From the NCBI RefSeq assembly GCF_027596085.1, contig NC_072456.1:19400718-19464717 (forward strand): DNA of 64,000 bases, written 5' to 3'. This DNA comes from Anoplopoma fimbria (Eukaryota > Chordata > Actinopteri > Perciformes > Anoplopomatidae). The position numbers and the translations under genes are program-made. Shown piece after piece: positions 22,732 to 64,000 of the stretch (position 1 is the stretch's first letter; every line of letters starts with the position of its first letter). Below the pieces are notes generated by a model that saw only the letters and a list, made by a program, of their open reading frames with translations, was not told where the DNA came from and did no database searches.

Positions 22732-23109
22732 TTAAAATGCGGACCACTCACGCGACCTCAAATACTCGTGGATGCACGTGGCGGTGTCCTCCTTATTGTG
22801 GATGTGCGCGAGCTGCCCGGCGGTGTACCCCTGTCCGTTGGGGGCTCGCGGGTCCGCGGTGAGTCCGATCAGCAGCCGGGTCGCCTCCAGGTTGCCCTCC
22901 ATGGCGGCCAGGTGGAGCGGCAGGTTCCCGCGCTCATCCACCAGGTTAACGTCCGCCCCGTGGTCCACCAGCACGCTGACGGACTGTCGGTACCCCTCCC
23001 GCGCCGCGTCGTGCATCACGGTGAGGCCGCAGACCGGGTCGCGCTGGTTGGGGTCAGCGCCTTCCAGCAGGAGAGCCTCGACCACAGCGGCGTTCCCCAG
23101 CTTCACCAC
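22732..23109 (-). CDS. cdkn2c: cdkn2c coding exon 2
   Basis: It encodes residues 40-164, from VVKLGN to REWSAF, then TAA at 22734-22732. The acceptor on the minus strand is GTCTCCGTGCAG with a good pyrimidine tract. It is much more GC-rich than its surroundings. Confidence 0.93.
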   Translation of the reverse strand: MVKLGNAAVVEALLLEGADPNQRDPVCGLTVMHDAAREGYRQSVSVLVDHGADVNLVDERGNLPLHLAAMEGNLEATRLLIGLTADPRAPNGQGYTAGQLAHIHNKEDTATCIHEYLRSREWSAF

Positions 23110-26051
23110 CTGCACGGAGACAACGCGAGGAGAGCAGCAGAGGATGCTCTGAGTGGAACAGCTGCTAAAGTATGTCTATTATATATGTATACCCTGAGCC
23201 TTCCTCATAGCACTTATTGCATTCCTATTAGTTTGTTTCTGCACTTATTGCATTCGTATTAGTTTGTTTCTGCACTTATTGCATTCCTATTAGTTTGTTT
23301 CTGCACTTATTGCATTCCTATTAGTTTGTTTCTGCACTTATTGCATTCGTATTAGTTTGTTTCTGCACTTATTGTATTGGTATTAGTTTGTTGCACTTAT
23401 TGTATTGGTATTAGTTTGTTTCTGCACTTATTGCATTCGTATTAGTTTGTTTCTGCACTTATTGTATTGGTATTAGTTTGTTTCTGCACTTATTGCATTG
23501 GTATTAGTTTGTTTCTGCACTTATTGTATTGGTATTAGTTTGTTTCTGCACTTATTGTATTGGTATTAGTTTGTTTCTGCACTTATTGTATTGGTATTAG
23601 TTTGTTTCTGCACTTATTGCATTCGTATTAGTTTGTTTCTGCACTTATTGTATTGGTATTAGTTTGTTTCTGCACTTATTGCATTGGTATTAGTTTGTTT
23701 CTGCACTTATTGCATTCGTATTAGTTTGTTTCTGCACTTATTGTATTGGTATTAGTTTGTTTCTGCACTTATTGTATTGGTATTAGTTTGTTTCTGCACT
23801 TATTGTATTCTGCACTTATTGTATTAGTTTGTTTCTGCACTTATTGCATTCGTATTAGTTTGTTTCTGCACTTATTGTATTGGTATTAGTTTGTTTCTGC
23901 ACTTATTGTATTGGTATTAGTTTGTTTCTGCACTTATTGTATTGGTATTAGTTTGTTTTGTTTTGCATTGGTATTATTGTTTCTGCACTTATTTTGTTTC
24001 TGCACTTATTGTATTGGTATTAGTTTGTTTCTGCACTTATTGCATTGGTATTAGTTTGTTTCTGCACTTATTTATTGGTATTAGTTTGTTTCTGCACTTA
24101 TTGTATTTGTATTAGTTTGTTTCTGCACTTATTGCATTCGTATTAGTTTGTTTCTGCACTTATTGCATTCGTATTAGTTTGTTTCTGCACTTATTGTATT
24201 GGTATTAGTTTGTTTCTGCACTTATTGCATTCGTATTAGTTTGTTTCTGCACTTATTGCATTCGTATTAGTTTGTTTCTGCACTTATTGCATTGGTATTA
24301 GTTTGTTTCTGCACTTATTGCATTCGTATTAGTTTGTTTCTGCACTTATTGTATTGGTATTAGTTTGTTTCTGCACTTATTGTATTGGTATTAGTTTGTT
24401 TCTGCACTTATTGCATTCGTATTAGTTTGTTTCTGCACTTATTGTATTGGTATTAGTTTGTTTCTGCACTTATTGTATTTGTATTATTTTGTTGCACTTA
24501 TTGTATTTGTATTATTTTGTTGCACTTATTGTATTGGTATTAGTTTGTTTCTGCATTGTACTTTTGCTCTGGTTTATGCTTTTAGATGCTTGTTTAAGAA
24601 AGGAGATGCACTTATGACTTCTGGTGACTAGTAGTTCTCTTGAATACCTCTATGTTGAATACACTTATTGTAAGTCGCTTTGGATAAATGCTCCCAGCAG
24701 ACCACATGACACTAATACACTAATACATTAATACATTAATACACTAATACATTAATACACTGTGCAATACAACATTTATAATAATTTCTGTCTGTATATA
24801 TATTTTTTACTGTGGATCTCTACTGTTTTTTTACTGTTTTTATTGCTCATTTGCTTATTTATAATACTTATTTTGATCTTGTGTTTTTTATTTATTTTTT
24901 ATTTACTATGTCTCTTGTTTTGCATTATCCTCTTTGCTGCTGTAATCCTGTAAATTTCCCCGCTGCGGGACTAATAAAGGATTATCTTATCTTATCTTAT
25001 CTTATCTTATAAAAGTGTCTGCTAAATGACTGTAATGTAATGTAATGTAATGTATATCTATTAGAATAAAGGCCTATTAACTATGGGGCTATATGAAAAA
25101 AAAGTTGGATGCAGCTTTTTTGTCAACATGAGCTGCATACAAAATGGGCCTTTAAATCAGATTTATTTTGAAGATGAGGAGACTGAATTACTAAACTATT
25201 GTTTTGATATTGAGATAACAGTATTCAAACGATCTCTACAAGTGGTAATGGTTGGCCAAAAAATAGGTGAATAAAGTATTTAAGCAGGAAATGATAACAA
25301 GACAGGCCCTCACTCACCATATTCCTCACCAACACCACCATTTTGTGGCTCAAGTTCAGTGTCGGTTTACTTTATTATCCAATAACTGATATGGGCCTAC
25401 TCTTTATTCTATCTGAGTAACTTCTTTCCCAAGATCAAGTGCAAAATATGTCTGGACATGTGCTTTCGATTGTGAAATATAGTGCCAAAAGGACCTCTTA
25501 TTGTTCCATTAAAAAACAACAACACAGATTTCCTCACATTAATCTATACATGTATGATTATCCGATTTTAAATAAGGAATTAAGTAAAACTATAAAAACG
25601 ATTCTAAACGAATTTGATAAACTACTTTGTTGTTTACATTTGTTGTATTTAGATTAAAGAGGGCTACAAAGTCCAGACTCCTCTCTGCCATCTGTTCACA
25701 GATTTCTTAATGTTAAGACTATATCTATTTAGACTAATTCATGTTAAATTTCGGTGAACAAGGCCTACTGGATATTTGAAGATAAACTGTGACTAGGCCG
25801 CATGGCCTGCACAACAGCACAGGAAGTAAAGCAAGCTGTTTGTAAAACCACAGGCTACAAAAATGACCATGAAAAAAACAACTATTTTCCAAGTTTAAAA
25901 CGACAGAAAATAGATGAAAGTAGTTTTTACCGACCTGCAGTGCAGTCCTGTTGTATTTATTAGAGCCATTAACATCTGCTCCATTTCGCAGCAAAACCAA
26001 CACTTTGGGTAGATCTCCACTGGCAGAGGCATTGCAGAGTGGGTCAGCCAT
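22732..26051 (-). CDS. cdkn2c: p18-INK4c, CDK4/6 inhibitor (2 coding exons)
   Basis: Minus-strand exons 26051-25935 and 23109-22732 join in phase 0 to give 164 residues; human p18 has 168. The protein is ankyrin repeats throughout. Diagnostic INK4 features are RTALQVVKLGN across the exon junction, GADPN, HDAAREG and GADVN-x5-GNLPLHLAA-x-EGNL, the last closest to p18 among the INK4 proteins. Known role: binds CDK4 and CDK6, blocks cyclin D activation and restrains G1. The single intron sits at the same position (after Gln39 here) as in other INK4 genes. The C-terminal tail (after TAGQLAHIHN) diverges from mammals. Position beside faf1 supports cdkn2c over other INK4 genes. The intron donor is the less common GTCGGT. 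A strong donor-like GTGAGT within the last codons allows an alternative third exon. Confidence 0.93.
23210..24555 (+). repeat. Minisatellite, ~43 copies of a 31-bp unit
   Basis: The unit is GCACTTATTG, then CATTCGTATT or TATTGGTATT, then AGTTTGTTTCT. Copies differ mainly at the two variable sites (C/T and CG/GG/CC), giving several interspersed variants; a few copies are shortened, for example around 23385, 23812 and 23960-23995. The flank from 24556 continues as one dispersed element, so the array seems to be an expansion of part of that element. It ends about 100 bp from the cdkn2c exon 2 acceptor. Confidence 0.96.
24556..25052 (+). mobile_element. Dispersed teleost repeat, split by a LINE insertion
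   Basis: The left part ends TAAGTCGCTTTGGATAAA at 24688. The right part resumes at about 25011 with AAAAGTGTCTGCTAAATGAC and ends in a (TGTAA)n tail. I recall the rejoined sequence as a very common teleost repeat end. Its class (SINE or other non-autonomous element) is not settled by this sequence. Confidence 0.7.
24689..25010 (+). mobile_element. Non-LTR retrotransposon 3' end, copy 2
   Basis: It is very similar to 21676-21955 and ends CGCTGCGGGACTAATAAAGG with an (ATCTT)n tail of about five units. It interrupts another repeat and an ATAAA sequence is present at both junctions, a possible target-site duplication. No coding region remains. Confidence 0.8.
25935..26051 (-). CDS. cdkn2c: cdkn2c coding exon 1
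   Basis: It encodes residues 1-39, MADPLCNAS to NRTALQ, the first ankyrin repeat. The ATG at 26051-26049 is in a GAATGG context. Human p18 starts with a similar MAEP and has about five more residues before the first GDL. Confidence 0.9.
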
Positions 26052-26290
26052 TCTTGTAATAAAGAGTTATCTTATCATTTTGATTTGTATTTATCTTTTT
26101 TTTCAAATAGAAAGCAAGGTTTCTGATGCTGTGCTGTGTTCACATATTTTGCCACCAAAACTGGAGCTCAGCTCAAGTATATCCCATAGGCACCGCCCTC
26201 TACACCACATGGGGGATTGACTTGAAGAGTTCCTCTGTAAAGTTAATTAAAATAAATTAGCTTATATTGAAAATGATTTAGGGGGCTCAA

Positions 26291-26344
26291 AAAATGTAAA
26301 TAGTTTTGCCCTATATATTAAACATATATGTAGGATATGTAGCT

Positions 26345-26402
<58 letters not shown>
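26291..26402 (+). repeat. Dispersed 56-bp repeat copy 2 plus (TA)28 tract
   Basis: 26291-26346 matches 17991-18046 with one or two changes. A pure TA run fills 26347-26402. It lies upstream of cdkn2c. Confidence 0.9.
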
Positions 26403-26404
<2 letters not shown>

Positions 26405-27339
26405 TGTGCAATAAACCACCCAACTGATTCAAATTCAAATTGATAAGCATCCAATTACTTTAAGATGTATGACTATAAAGTCCATCAGTTACACCTCGAG
26501 TTTGAAAATGGATGCTGCTACCTATGATTGACTGGCATACTCAATTTTGATTCACTTTTACGCATTGTAGGTCATAATTATAGGGAAACAATGTAAAAAT
26601 AACGGTCGTTTTTCCACATGATGTAAGAGCACCATCTAGTCCCAGCCCCTTGTCCTATCATCTGATGTTTAGAGGGTCCTATCTGGGGCTGATGACGCAT
26701 TTAACCGAATATGTGTCTCGTCTCCTTATCCAGCCTTTAAGAGACCCGCAGAGACAACACGTATTTTCGGGCTATTATTGTATACATAGAATTTCACATA
26801 CCTGCCTCTATAACAACACCAGTCATTTAATCGTAAATCTGTAGAATTGGTTATTGTGGAAAAAAACACCTTACTCTATATGTGATTTAAAACCATAAAC
26901 CAAGCCATCCTTCAAATTCGGCCACTGAAAATGCAAAAAAAACAAAAAAAAACGGCATCAGCAATAATAATAATAATAATAATCAAACGTAAAAATGGTT
27001 AAATGCGATGTCATTCAAAGTCACTTCCTGCTCATTTTTCCAGATGATTTTGCCAAAATTGATATATATAAAATCAACATGCGACACGTGATCTGCACAG
27101 AAGATTCACAATCATAACGAGATCACTTTCATTTTCACAGTCAACCAACCTCATTGATGATCCTCCATGAACTGATATCACAACAATGTCCGTTTAAACG
27201 CTGGTCCAAAATGTGCTGTATACAGGCTTAATGTCCGAACATTATAAAGCTCCTAAAATATCACCGACATCACAAAGTGAGCTTCATTTGGAGACGGATG
27301 TTTGCCAATGATACAGTTTACCAGAGAAAGCTACATTTG
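26403..27339. other. Intergenic DNA upstream of cdkn2c
   Basis: No gene is visible. An (AAT)7 run lies near 26961-26982. A minus-strand acceptor-like TTTACAG|AGG near 26236, just before this stretch, could start the cdkn2c coding exon if an untranslated first exon lies further upstream. Confidence 0.4.
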
Positions 27340-27425
27340 AATTACCCGGCCCCCAAAGATGATGGCGTGATTGGATAGGAGCTGAACGATGGGCGGGACG
27401 CTGTTTGTCTCATCACTGCGTAATC
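27340..27425 (-). promoter_or_regulatory. cdkn2c: Candidate cdkn2c promoter (CCAAT and GC box)
   Basis: On the minus strand the segment reads GTCCCGCCCATCG followed by TATCCAATCACG: a GC-box/E2F-like CCCGCC and a CCAAT box 15-20 bp apart. It stands out from AT-rich surroundings and is 1.3 kb upstream of the cdkn2c ATG. Direction is inferred; it could also serve as an enhancer. Confidence 0.35.
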
Positions 27426-27916
27426 ATGATGCTGTGAGAAAGAGGAAGATGCGACCATTCACTGCTCACATACAGAGCATTTATTACAGAGAAAACAGTG
27501 ACGTTGAAGCATATCAATAGAATGTGTTTCATATTTAATCACTGCTTATAAGTTCCAGTGAAAACTGCAAAAGAGGCTTTTTTTTTATGGTGTCATCATC
27601 TGCTATGGGCAACATATATCAGTCTTCTTTTACAATGACGCCCTCTATTGATGGGACATGATATTTCCTCTAATTCAAGCTGACCACAGAACTGAGGTCA
27701 GGTGTATACAAGTGATTTACTGTACACTCACATTAAGAATTATTTTAAAACTAGTAGAGTGATCATGGGGGCATGTCCACTTCGACATGCACACAGACTT
27801 AGTGTGGTATAGGCTACTGTAGGCTTATAGCACTGTGGGGATAAACATAATAATAAGGTCAAATAAGGTCACGTCATCATTCGCTCTCAGGTGTAATGGA
27901 CAACCTGCAGGTACGC

Positions 27917-28665
27917 AACATGTTGCTTGTTGTGCCTGTGCTCATGGACACCAATGTTGGTCTTGTGTAATTGTGTGTGTCAGGGATCAATCTGGGTTCA
28001 CTCCAGCCAATGGCCGTCTGTCCTGTGTTGCCATACACATTCATATATCCGGAAACTGGTGTTTCCTCTTGTGCTATTTCTTGTCACTTAAGAGGCAATG
28101 CTACGGCATCTGCCTGTTTGTTTTCTCTGCAACATTTTCAATCCTCAAGTTGAATTATTATGTGTCTAAAGATACAGAATGCTCTATATAAATATGAGAT
28201 TTACACAGGTGCATGGCAAATCATTAGGCTATTGTTTGTCCCTTCCCCGCGGTGCTGCATCTGTTAGTGCACCAGTTTTAGGATTTGGCCTACATCCACC
28301 CATCATGTCCAGACTGTTCTCTGCTCCAGCTGTGGCATTGGCCCGTGGATCTCAATAGTGGGATGAAAATGACTATAAACACAATTTAATCAACGTGGAA
28401 AACCCAGACTTATAGAATATTTAACCTATGCCGTTTGTCTCTATATTCTGAGTTAGCCTACAGTACCAGTCAAAAGTTTAAACACACCTTCTCATTCAAT
28501 GTTTTTTCTTTATTTTTATTTTGTTTCTACATTGTAGATTAGGAACACATATGGAATTATGCGGTAAACAAACAAATGCTCAACAAACCAGAATATGTTT
28601 TATATTTTACATTCTTCAAAGTAGTTGAATGAGAAGGTGTGTCCAAACTTTTGACTGCTACTGTA
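27917..28665 (+). repeat. Direct repeat B (~750 bp) upstream of cdkn2c
   Basis: It is nearly identical to 21961-22684 and in the same orientation, 5956 bp away. It has 34 bp and 14 bp that copy A lacks, and lacks about 25 bp inside the MITE that copy A keeps. Frames inside both copies have no recognisable domain. Confidence 0.93.
28459..28665 (+). mobile_element. Tc1-like MITE, internally deleted copy
   Basis: Both inverted ends are intact (TACAGTACCAGTCAAAAG and CTTTTGACTGCTACTGTA). The internal ATATTGAAGACATCCAAACT segment seen in the 22456 copy is missing. It is the right-hand part of direct repeat B. Confidence 0.88.
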
Positions 28666-28859
28666 AGTGATGTCACTATCCAACACCAGATCATTTGAAT
28701 ATAATAACTGGGCATGCGCATTTGAATGCCCCTAATTACAAAGTTACACACGTCTGAACATATTGCTATGAGAAAATGAAATATGTTGTCAGGTGTCTTC
28801 CGTGGCGACAGCACCATAAAGACAGACGGTGTCGTTTAAAACTTCACTGTTTAAGTATC

Positions 28860-29162
28860 AACCACACGTCTTCTTCGGCGCGTGTTTTTGCGCCAGCTGC
28901 AGCCGCTTTACGTCAGCCGTAAAGCAATGGACTAGATGACAATAATGATAGGAGATAACTGAACCCTGTAACGCTACTTTACGGGATTTCGTCCATCTGA
29001 AGCGGTTCGTTCCCCTTTGAGTTCACTATTTTCAATTTACCAAACCCCTCCCTCGTCGCCACGTCTCAGTAAAAGGCTTTATTAGGACTCAGTGTCGCTC
29101 TGTGAGGCGAGAGACGCGACGGGAGCCAGTGGAAGAAGAATCGCTTTTAGCCAGTCATTGCC
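28860..29162 (+). promoter_or_regulatory. faf1: faf1 CpG-rich promoter and 5' UTR
   Basis: CpG content rises sharply, with GGCGCG, TTTGCGCC and several CGAGA/GACGCGACGG motifs. TACGTCAG (a CRE-like TGACGTA on the other strand) lies in a small inverted repeat near 28905-28925. No TATA box is seen. The faf1 start codon follows at 29163. In human the CDKN2C and FAF1 starts are only a few hundred bases apart, so a leftward cdkn2c start could also lie here. Confidence 0.6.
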
Positions 29163-60729
<31,567 letters not shown>

Positions 60730-60879
60730 GTGAGTACGCTGATTGACTGTTTGGTGCCTCATTGGAAGGTTTTTAATTTATCAGGAATTTATAATCGGTA
60801 ACAAAATCCTATTTTTCTTCTCCCCTTTTATATTTCAAACTCTTTTTATTTTGACTTTGTAAGATACGAAACACTGATG

Positions 60880-61350
60880 TTACCAATGTTGGCTTGTCCT
60901 TTAGCACTGATGTCATCCCTGCTTGGCGTAGACCAGCCCTGCTTTTAATTTTTTGAGCAGTTTTCTTTGCTTAAGACAACACAGAGGAGAGGACTAAGCA
61001 GGGTATTATTACTGCTATTATTCATTCATTCATCTGTCCAGGGAGATGCTGCGTTTCCAATGTCTTTTCCTAAATTAATGAGTTGGTGGGAATTAAAGAC
61101 ACAGTGGCCAGAGTTATGACCAATTTCAGTGAATGCCTAGTCTGCAGTCCAGGGTTCAGTAAATTGTAGATTGATCTTTATTAGTGTGTACAGTTGTGAA
61201 GATTATATCAATTAGAAAAAGCGCTTTGTGAACACACACAATGTAAAGATGGAATATGATAGAGAATGGCTACCTTGTCAGGGATGTTGGTTCTAATCAT
61301 AACTCACCAGTCAGTCTATGTTGCTGAGATGGCCTGGTGGTGGTTTCACA
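60880..61350 (+). repeat. Diverged repeat, member 2
   Basis: The shorter partner of 58088-59110, in direct orientation. Shared blocks include GAGCAGTTTTCTTTGCTTAA, GTTGGTGGGAATTAAAGACA and CTATGTTGCTGAGATGG. Confidence 0.6.
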
Positions 61351-62955
61351 AGAAAACACACACAAAGCAAGCACACGCATTGCAGGAAGGATACCCTGTT
61401 GCATGAACAGTTTAGCATTGTGCTAACTGGATTGTTAAACATTGGGATGGAGGAGAACACTTTAATTAACTTTTTAATCTGAAAATATAGCATTGTGATA
61501 AACGTTTAGCCAAGATAAAACTCTTCTGCTAAACACCCCCCTTTTTTATTTTTTTCTGGAACCCTCTGCATTGGTGCTCCTGCTGTCTCATGAGAGGTTG
61601 CATTTTTTTGACACAGGTCTTATTGTTGGTCTGAACGCTGCCTTAGTTGACAAACAATATAAACACCAAGAGGAAAAGAACTCAACTCTGAAGTCACCTG
61701 ATAAAGATTACAAACACACCCTTAAATCAGGACATAATAGGTTCAATGCTAATTAGCTGTATTTCTAAAAGAGGCCTGGCTATGAGTTATTGATTGCATG
61801 ACTCACAGAACTCCATAGAGGGAGTGAGAGAGTCTGAAAAATCATAACGGCATACGCCAACCACAAACTGAACTGAAAAAGACGAACAAAACAAATTCAA
61901 CCCATAGGCATATCATTGACAATAACTTTTCATGCAGCGTTACATTTCTTTCATTGGCAGTGTGTTGGCATTAATACTGTATTTACTCCGAAGTTGAAGT
62001 CCTTTTTCATACAATGTTTACTGTTATTTTCTACCGCCTGTGTAATGCTGTTTGGGGAAGGCTTTGTAGCCACATTGATGTCATTTCTTCAAAACCCTCA
62101 TCAAATTTTCACCCTGACAGCTGAGGCTTTATTTTTAGCTGTCCACTTTCCCCGCTTGTTTTTTTGGCTTTTGTCCTTTTAAGGATGCTTGTATCAACTA
62201 ACAGCTTGTGTGGATTACAGCCTTATTAGACTGTGAGGACACAGCAAGATGTTAGGGGGGTTCAGTTCACCAGGCACACACAGAGAGAGAGAGAGAGAGG
62301 GAGGGAGGCTGGAATAGAATATGATAGCGAGGGCACAAAACGGAGAACATGGTCTGAAGGGACATGATGGTACCAAAAGTGACAGTCAGAGGAACGAACT
62401 GACTGAGAGGAAAGGGAGGAATAAAGCCGTGAGAGGTTGCAGGATGAGGATAGGTGATGGAGAGTGTGAAATAAACAGAGAAATAAAAAGCCTGAAGAGC
62501 AGCTTGGCTTCTCGCCTGTTTCCCAGCTGATCTCCTCTTCTAAGCCAGCACAATATGGCCGATGTCTCCCTGGTGCTCACACACTCTGTACTGTACCACC
62601 GTGCTCTACACGGCGCTGGGGCGAAATAGTATTCATTTTCACTGTATTGAGTTTTATTCTGGGTGAGCTTGACTTAGTCTGCCAACTGTGCTGTGGTTAG
62701 AATGGCTTTGGGGAAGCTGGATACTTGCAAAGAATTTAGCATGAAAACAGAAGCTATTTGATCTGTTCTGTATTTGTCCTGTTTTGTCACAAGCGTCCTA
62801 GACGACAGGCCAAAACATGCTGCTTTTGACGCTTTCATTACACAGTAGCATATGTGCGCCACTACGCCGCCCCCCTTTCTTCCATCTACCCAGCCATCCC
62901 ATCATTTGCTCTTTGCTTCCATTTGAAATGTAATCTAGTTTTTGTGTCCTCCATC

Positions 62956-62957
<2 letters not shown>

Positions 62958-62990
<33 letters not shown>
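62958..62990. repeat. Poly(A) tract, 33 bp
   Basis: A pure A-run in faf1 intron 12. No retrocopy is recognisable upstream of it. Confidence 0.95.
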
Positions 62991-62991
<1 letters not shown>

Positions 62992-64000
62992 CCTACTTCA
63001 TTAAGGGGATATTGGAAAAGGGCAGATTTGACTGAAGGGGGACTACTCAGTGGGTTTATAAACAGAGGAATCAGTCTCACTCTCTCAAAGCCTGGGAGAG
63101 GCTAATCACTAAGCAAAACACTACATTTGATGAAGTGTTTCTGAAGGTGTGTGTTGGGGGACTGTTGAGATAGACTCAATCCATCCTTAATGAAAATGCT
63201 TTGGACTGCAGAGCTGAGCTGAGCTGAGCTGAACCCTCTTGGGGATCAGTGGTTAGTCAGGGCGCACTGAGAGATAGGCCACCCATCACTAACCACGATC
63301 CGCACTAAATCCCCATCAACGCAGTGGTTAATCACTCTAACCCCACTCCGCTCCGCTCCTCCATCCGCTCTCCTGTCTGCCACACACAAAGACACATCAA
63401 AATTCATAGCCTCGCTGGAGAGGGGAGTTCACGGATTTATCACCGCCAAGTATCCGCTTAAAAACCCAGCAATAGCCGTTCATAGTCAAGAGGAAAGAGC
63501 ACTGGTAAATCAGAATGGCATATAGATGTAGGTATATCTGTCAGATCTAGAAGTGTAAATCCCAAGCTCAGTCATGGTTTATTATTTGCAATCTGTAATG
63601 ATTGCTAGATGGATTAAGGGTTAAATCAATACAGGAAACTAAAGTGTGAATATCATGTATGTGGTTAGTGTAATCACACTTCGGTTCAGAATTTGGTGCC
63701 GTTTTCCTGTCATAACGACGTAATGTGTTTTCAGCAGGGTGTGGAGACCCTCCTGTGTGGTTGGTCATCGATCTGAATGCGTTTCCCCACTGTGTGTTCA
63801 GGGTCATTAGATCAGTCATTTGAGCTCTTCATTTTGAAGTGTTTGCTTTTCCAGACGGCCATCTGTAGAACAATCACTATCTGGACTTCTCAGTCCTTCT
63901 GTCCCTCTGTACCTTTGTGTTTATGTCTGTATCTCACTCACTGGGCTCCTCTGGACCCTGTAAAACGTATCGTACCTTTGATTAAAAGCCTCTTTTTTGA

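Larger units (their letters stand above)
23110..25934 (-). other. cdkn2c: cdkn2c intron 1 (2.8 kb)
   Basis: About half is the 31-bp minisatellite, and another 500 bp is nested retroelement sequence. The remaining 25060-25930 is AT-rich with no visible gene. The intron begins GTCGGT and ends GTGCAG on the minus strand. Confidence 0.85.
60730..64000 (+). other. faf1: faf1 intron 12, open at the right edge
   Basis: No further exon was found by searching for the expected UAS continuation. It contains the second member of the diverged repeat (60880-61350), a GA run near 62281-62299, a 33-bp poly(A) tract and a CNE-like stretch at 63180-63480. Confidence 0.75.

Noticed and set aside
23210..24555. 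Repeat array considered as a CRISPR array
   Set aside because: The units are head-to-tail 31-bp copies without unique spacers, in vertebrate DNA; it is a minisatellite.

Overview
The window is vertebrate nuclear DNA, almost certainly from a ray-finned (teleost) fish. Three spliced genes are present: rnf11 (+ strand, complete), cdkn2c (- strand, complete coding region) and faf1 (+ strand, first 12 coding exons; the gene runs off the right edge). They are recognisable because their exons, joined in frame at GT-AG introns, give near full-length matches to vertebrate RNF11, p18-INK4c and FAF1. The teleost assignment rests on the repeats: Tc1-like miniature elements, short non-LTR 3' ends with an ATCTT-type tail, and very long pure CA/TG and TA tracts. 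I see no operons, CRISPR arrays, tRNA/rRNA genes or prokaryotic features.

Layout. 1-1440: non-coding DNA upstream of rnf11. 1457-1973: CCAAT/GC-box promoter region and 5' UTR. 1974-16590: rnf11, with a 10.4-kb intron 1, a short intron 2 and a roughly 3-kb 3' UTR holding CA, TG and TA tracts. 16590-22700: intergenic DNA with a 740-bp fold-back palindrome, microsatellites and nested transposon remnants. 22732-26051: cdkn2c in two coding exons; its intron carries a minisatellite of about 43 copies of 31 bp. 26052-29162: upstream region shared by cdkn2c (leftward) and faf1 (rightward), with a second copy of a ~730-bp repeat that also lies just beyond the cdkn2c stop codon. 29163-64000: faf1, mostly intron, with one decayed reverse-transcriptase remnant, TG tracts and several candidate conserved non-coding stretches.

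The genes are linked by position rather than pathway: rnf11 and cdkn2c are convergent, cdkn2c and faf1 divergent. RNF11 is a RING-H2 ubiquitin-ligase adaptor, p18-INK4c inhibits CDK4/6, and FAF1 is a ubiquitin- and p97-binding scaffold. The cdkn2c-faf1 head-to-head arrangement matches what I recall of the human locus; rnf11 is flipped relative to human.

I found no wholly new biological system. The most unusual items are the direct repeats bracketing cdkn2c, the near-perfect fold-back element, the cdkn2c intronic minisatellite, and the paired CA/TG tracts in the rnf11 3' UTR. Exon boundaries come from reading frame, GT/AG sites and remembered family sequences; no alignment or transcript data were available.
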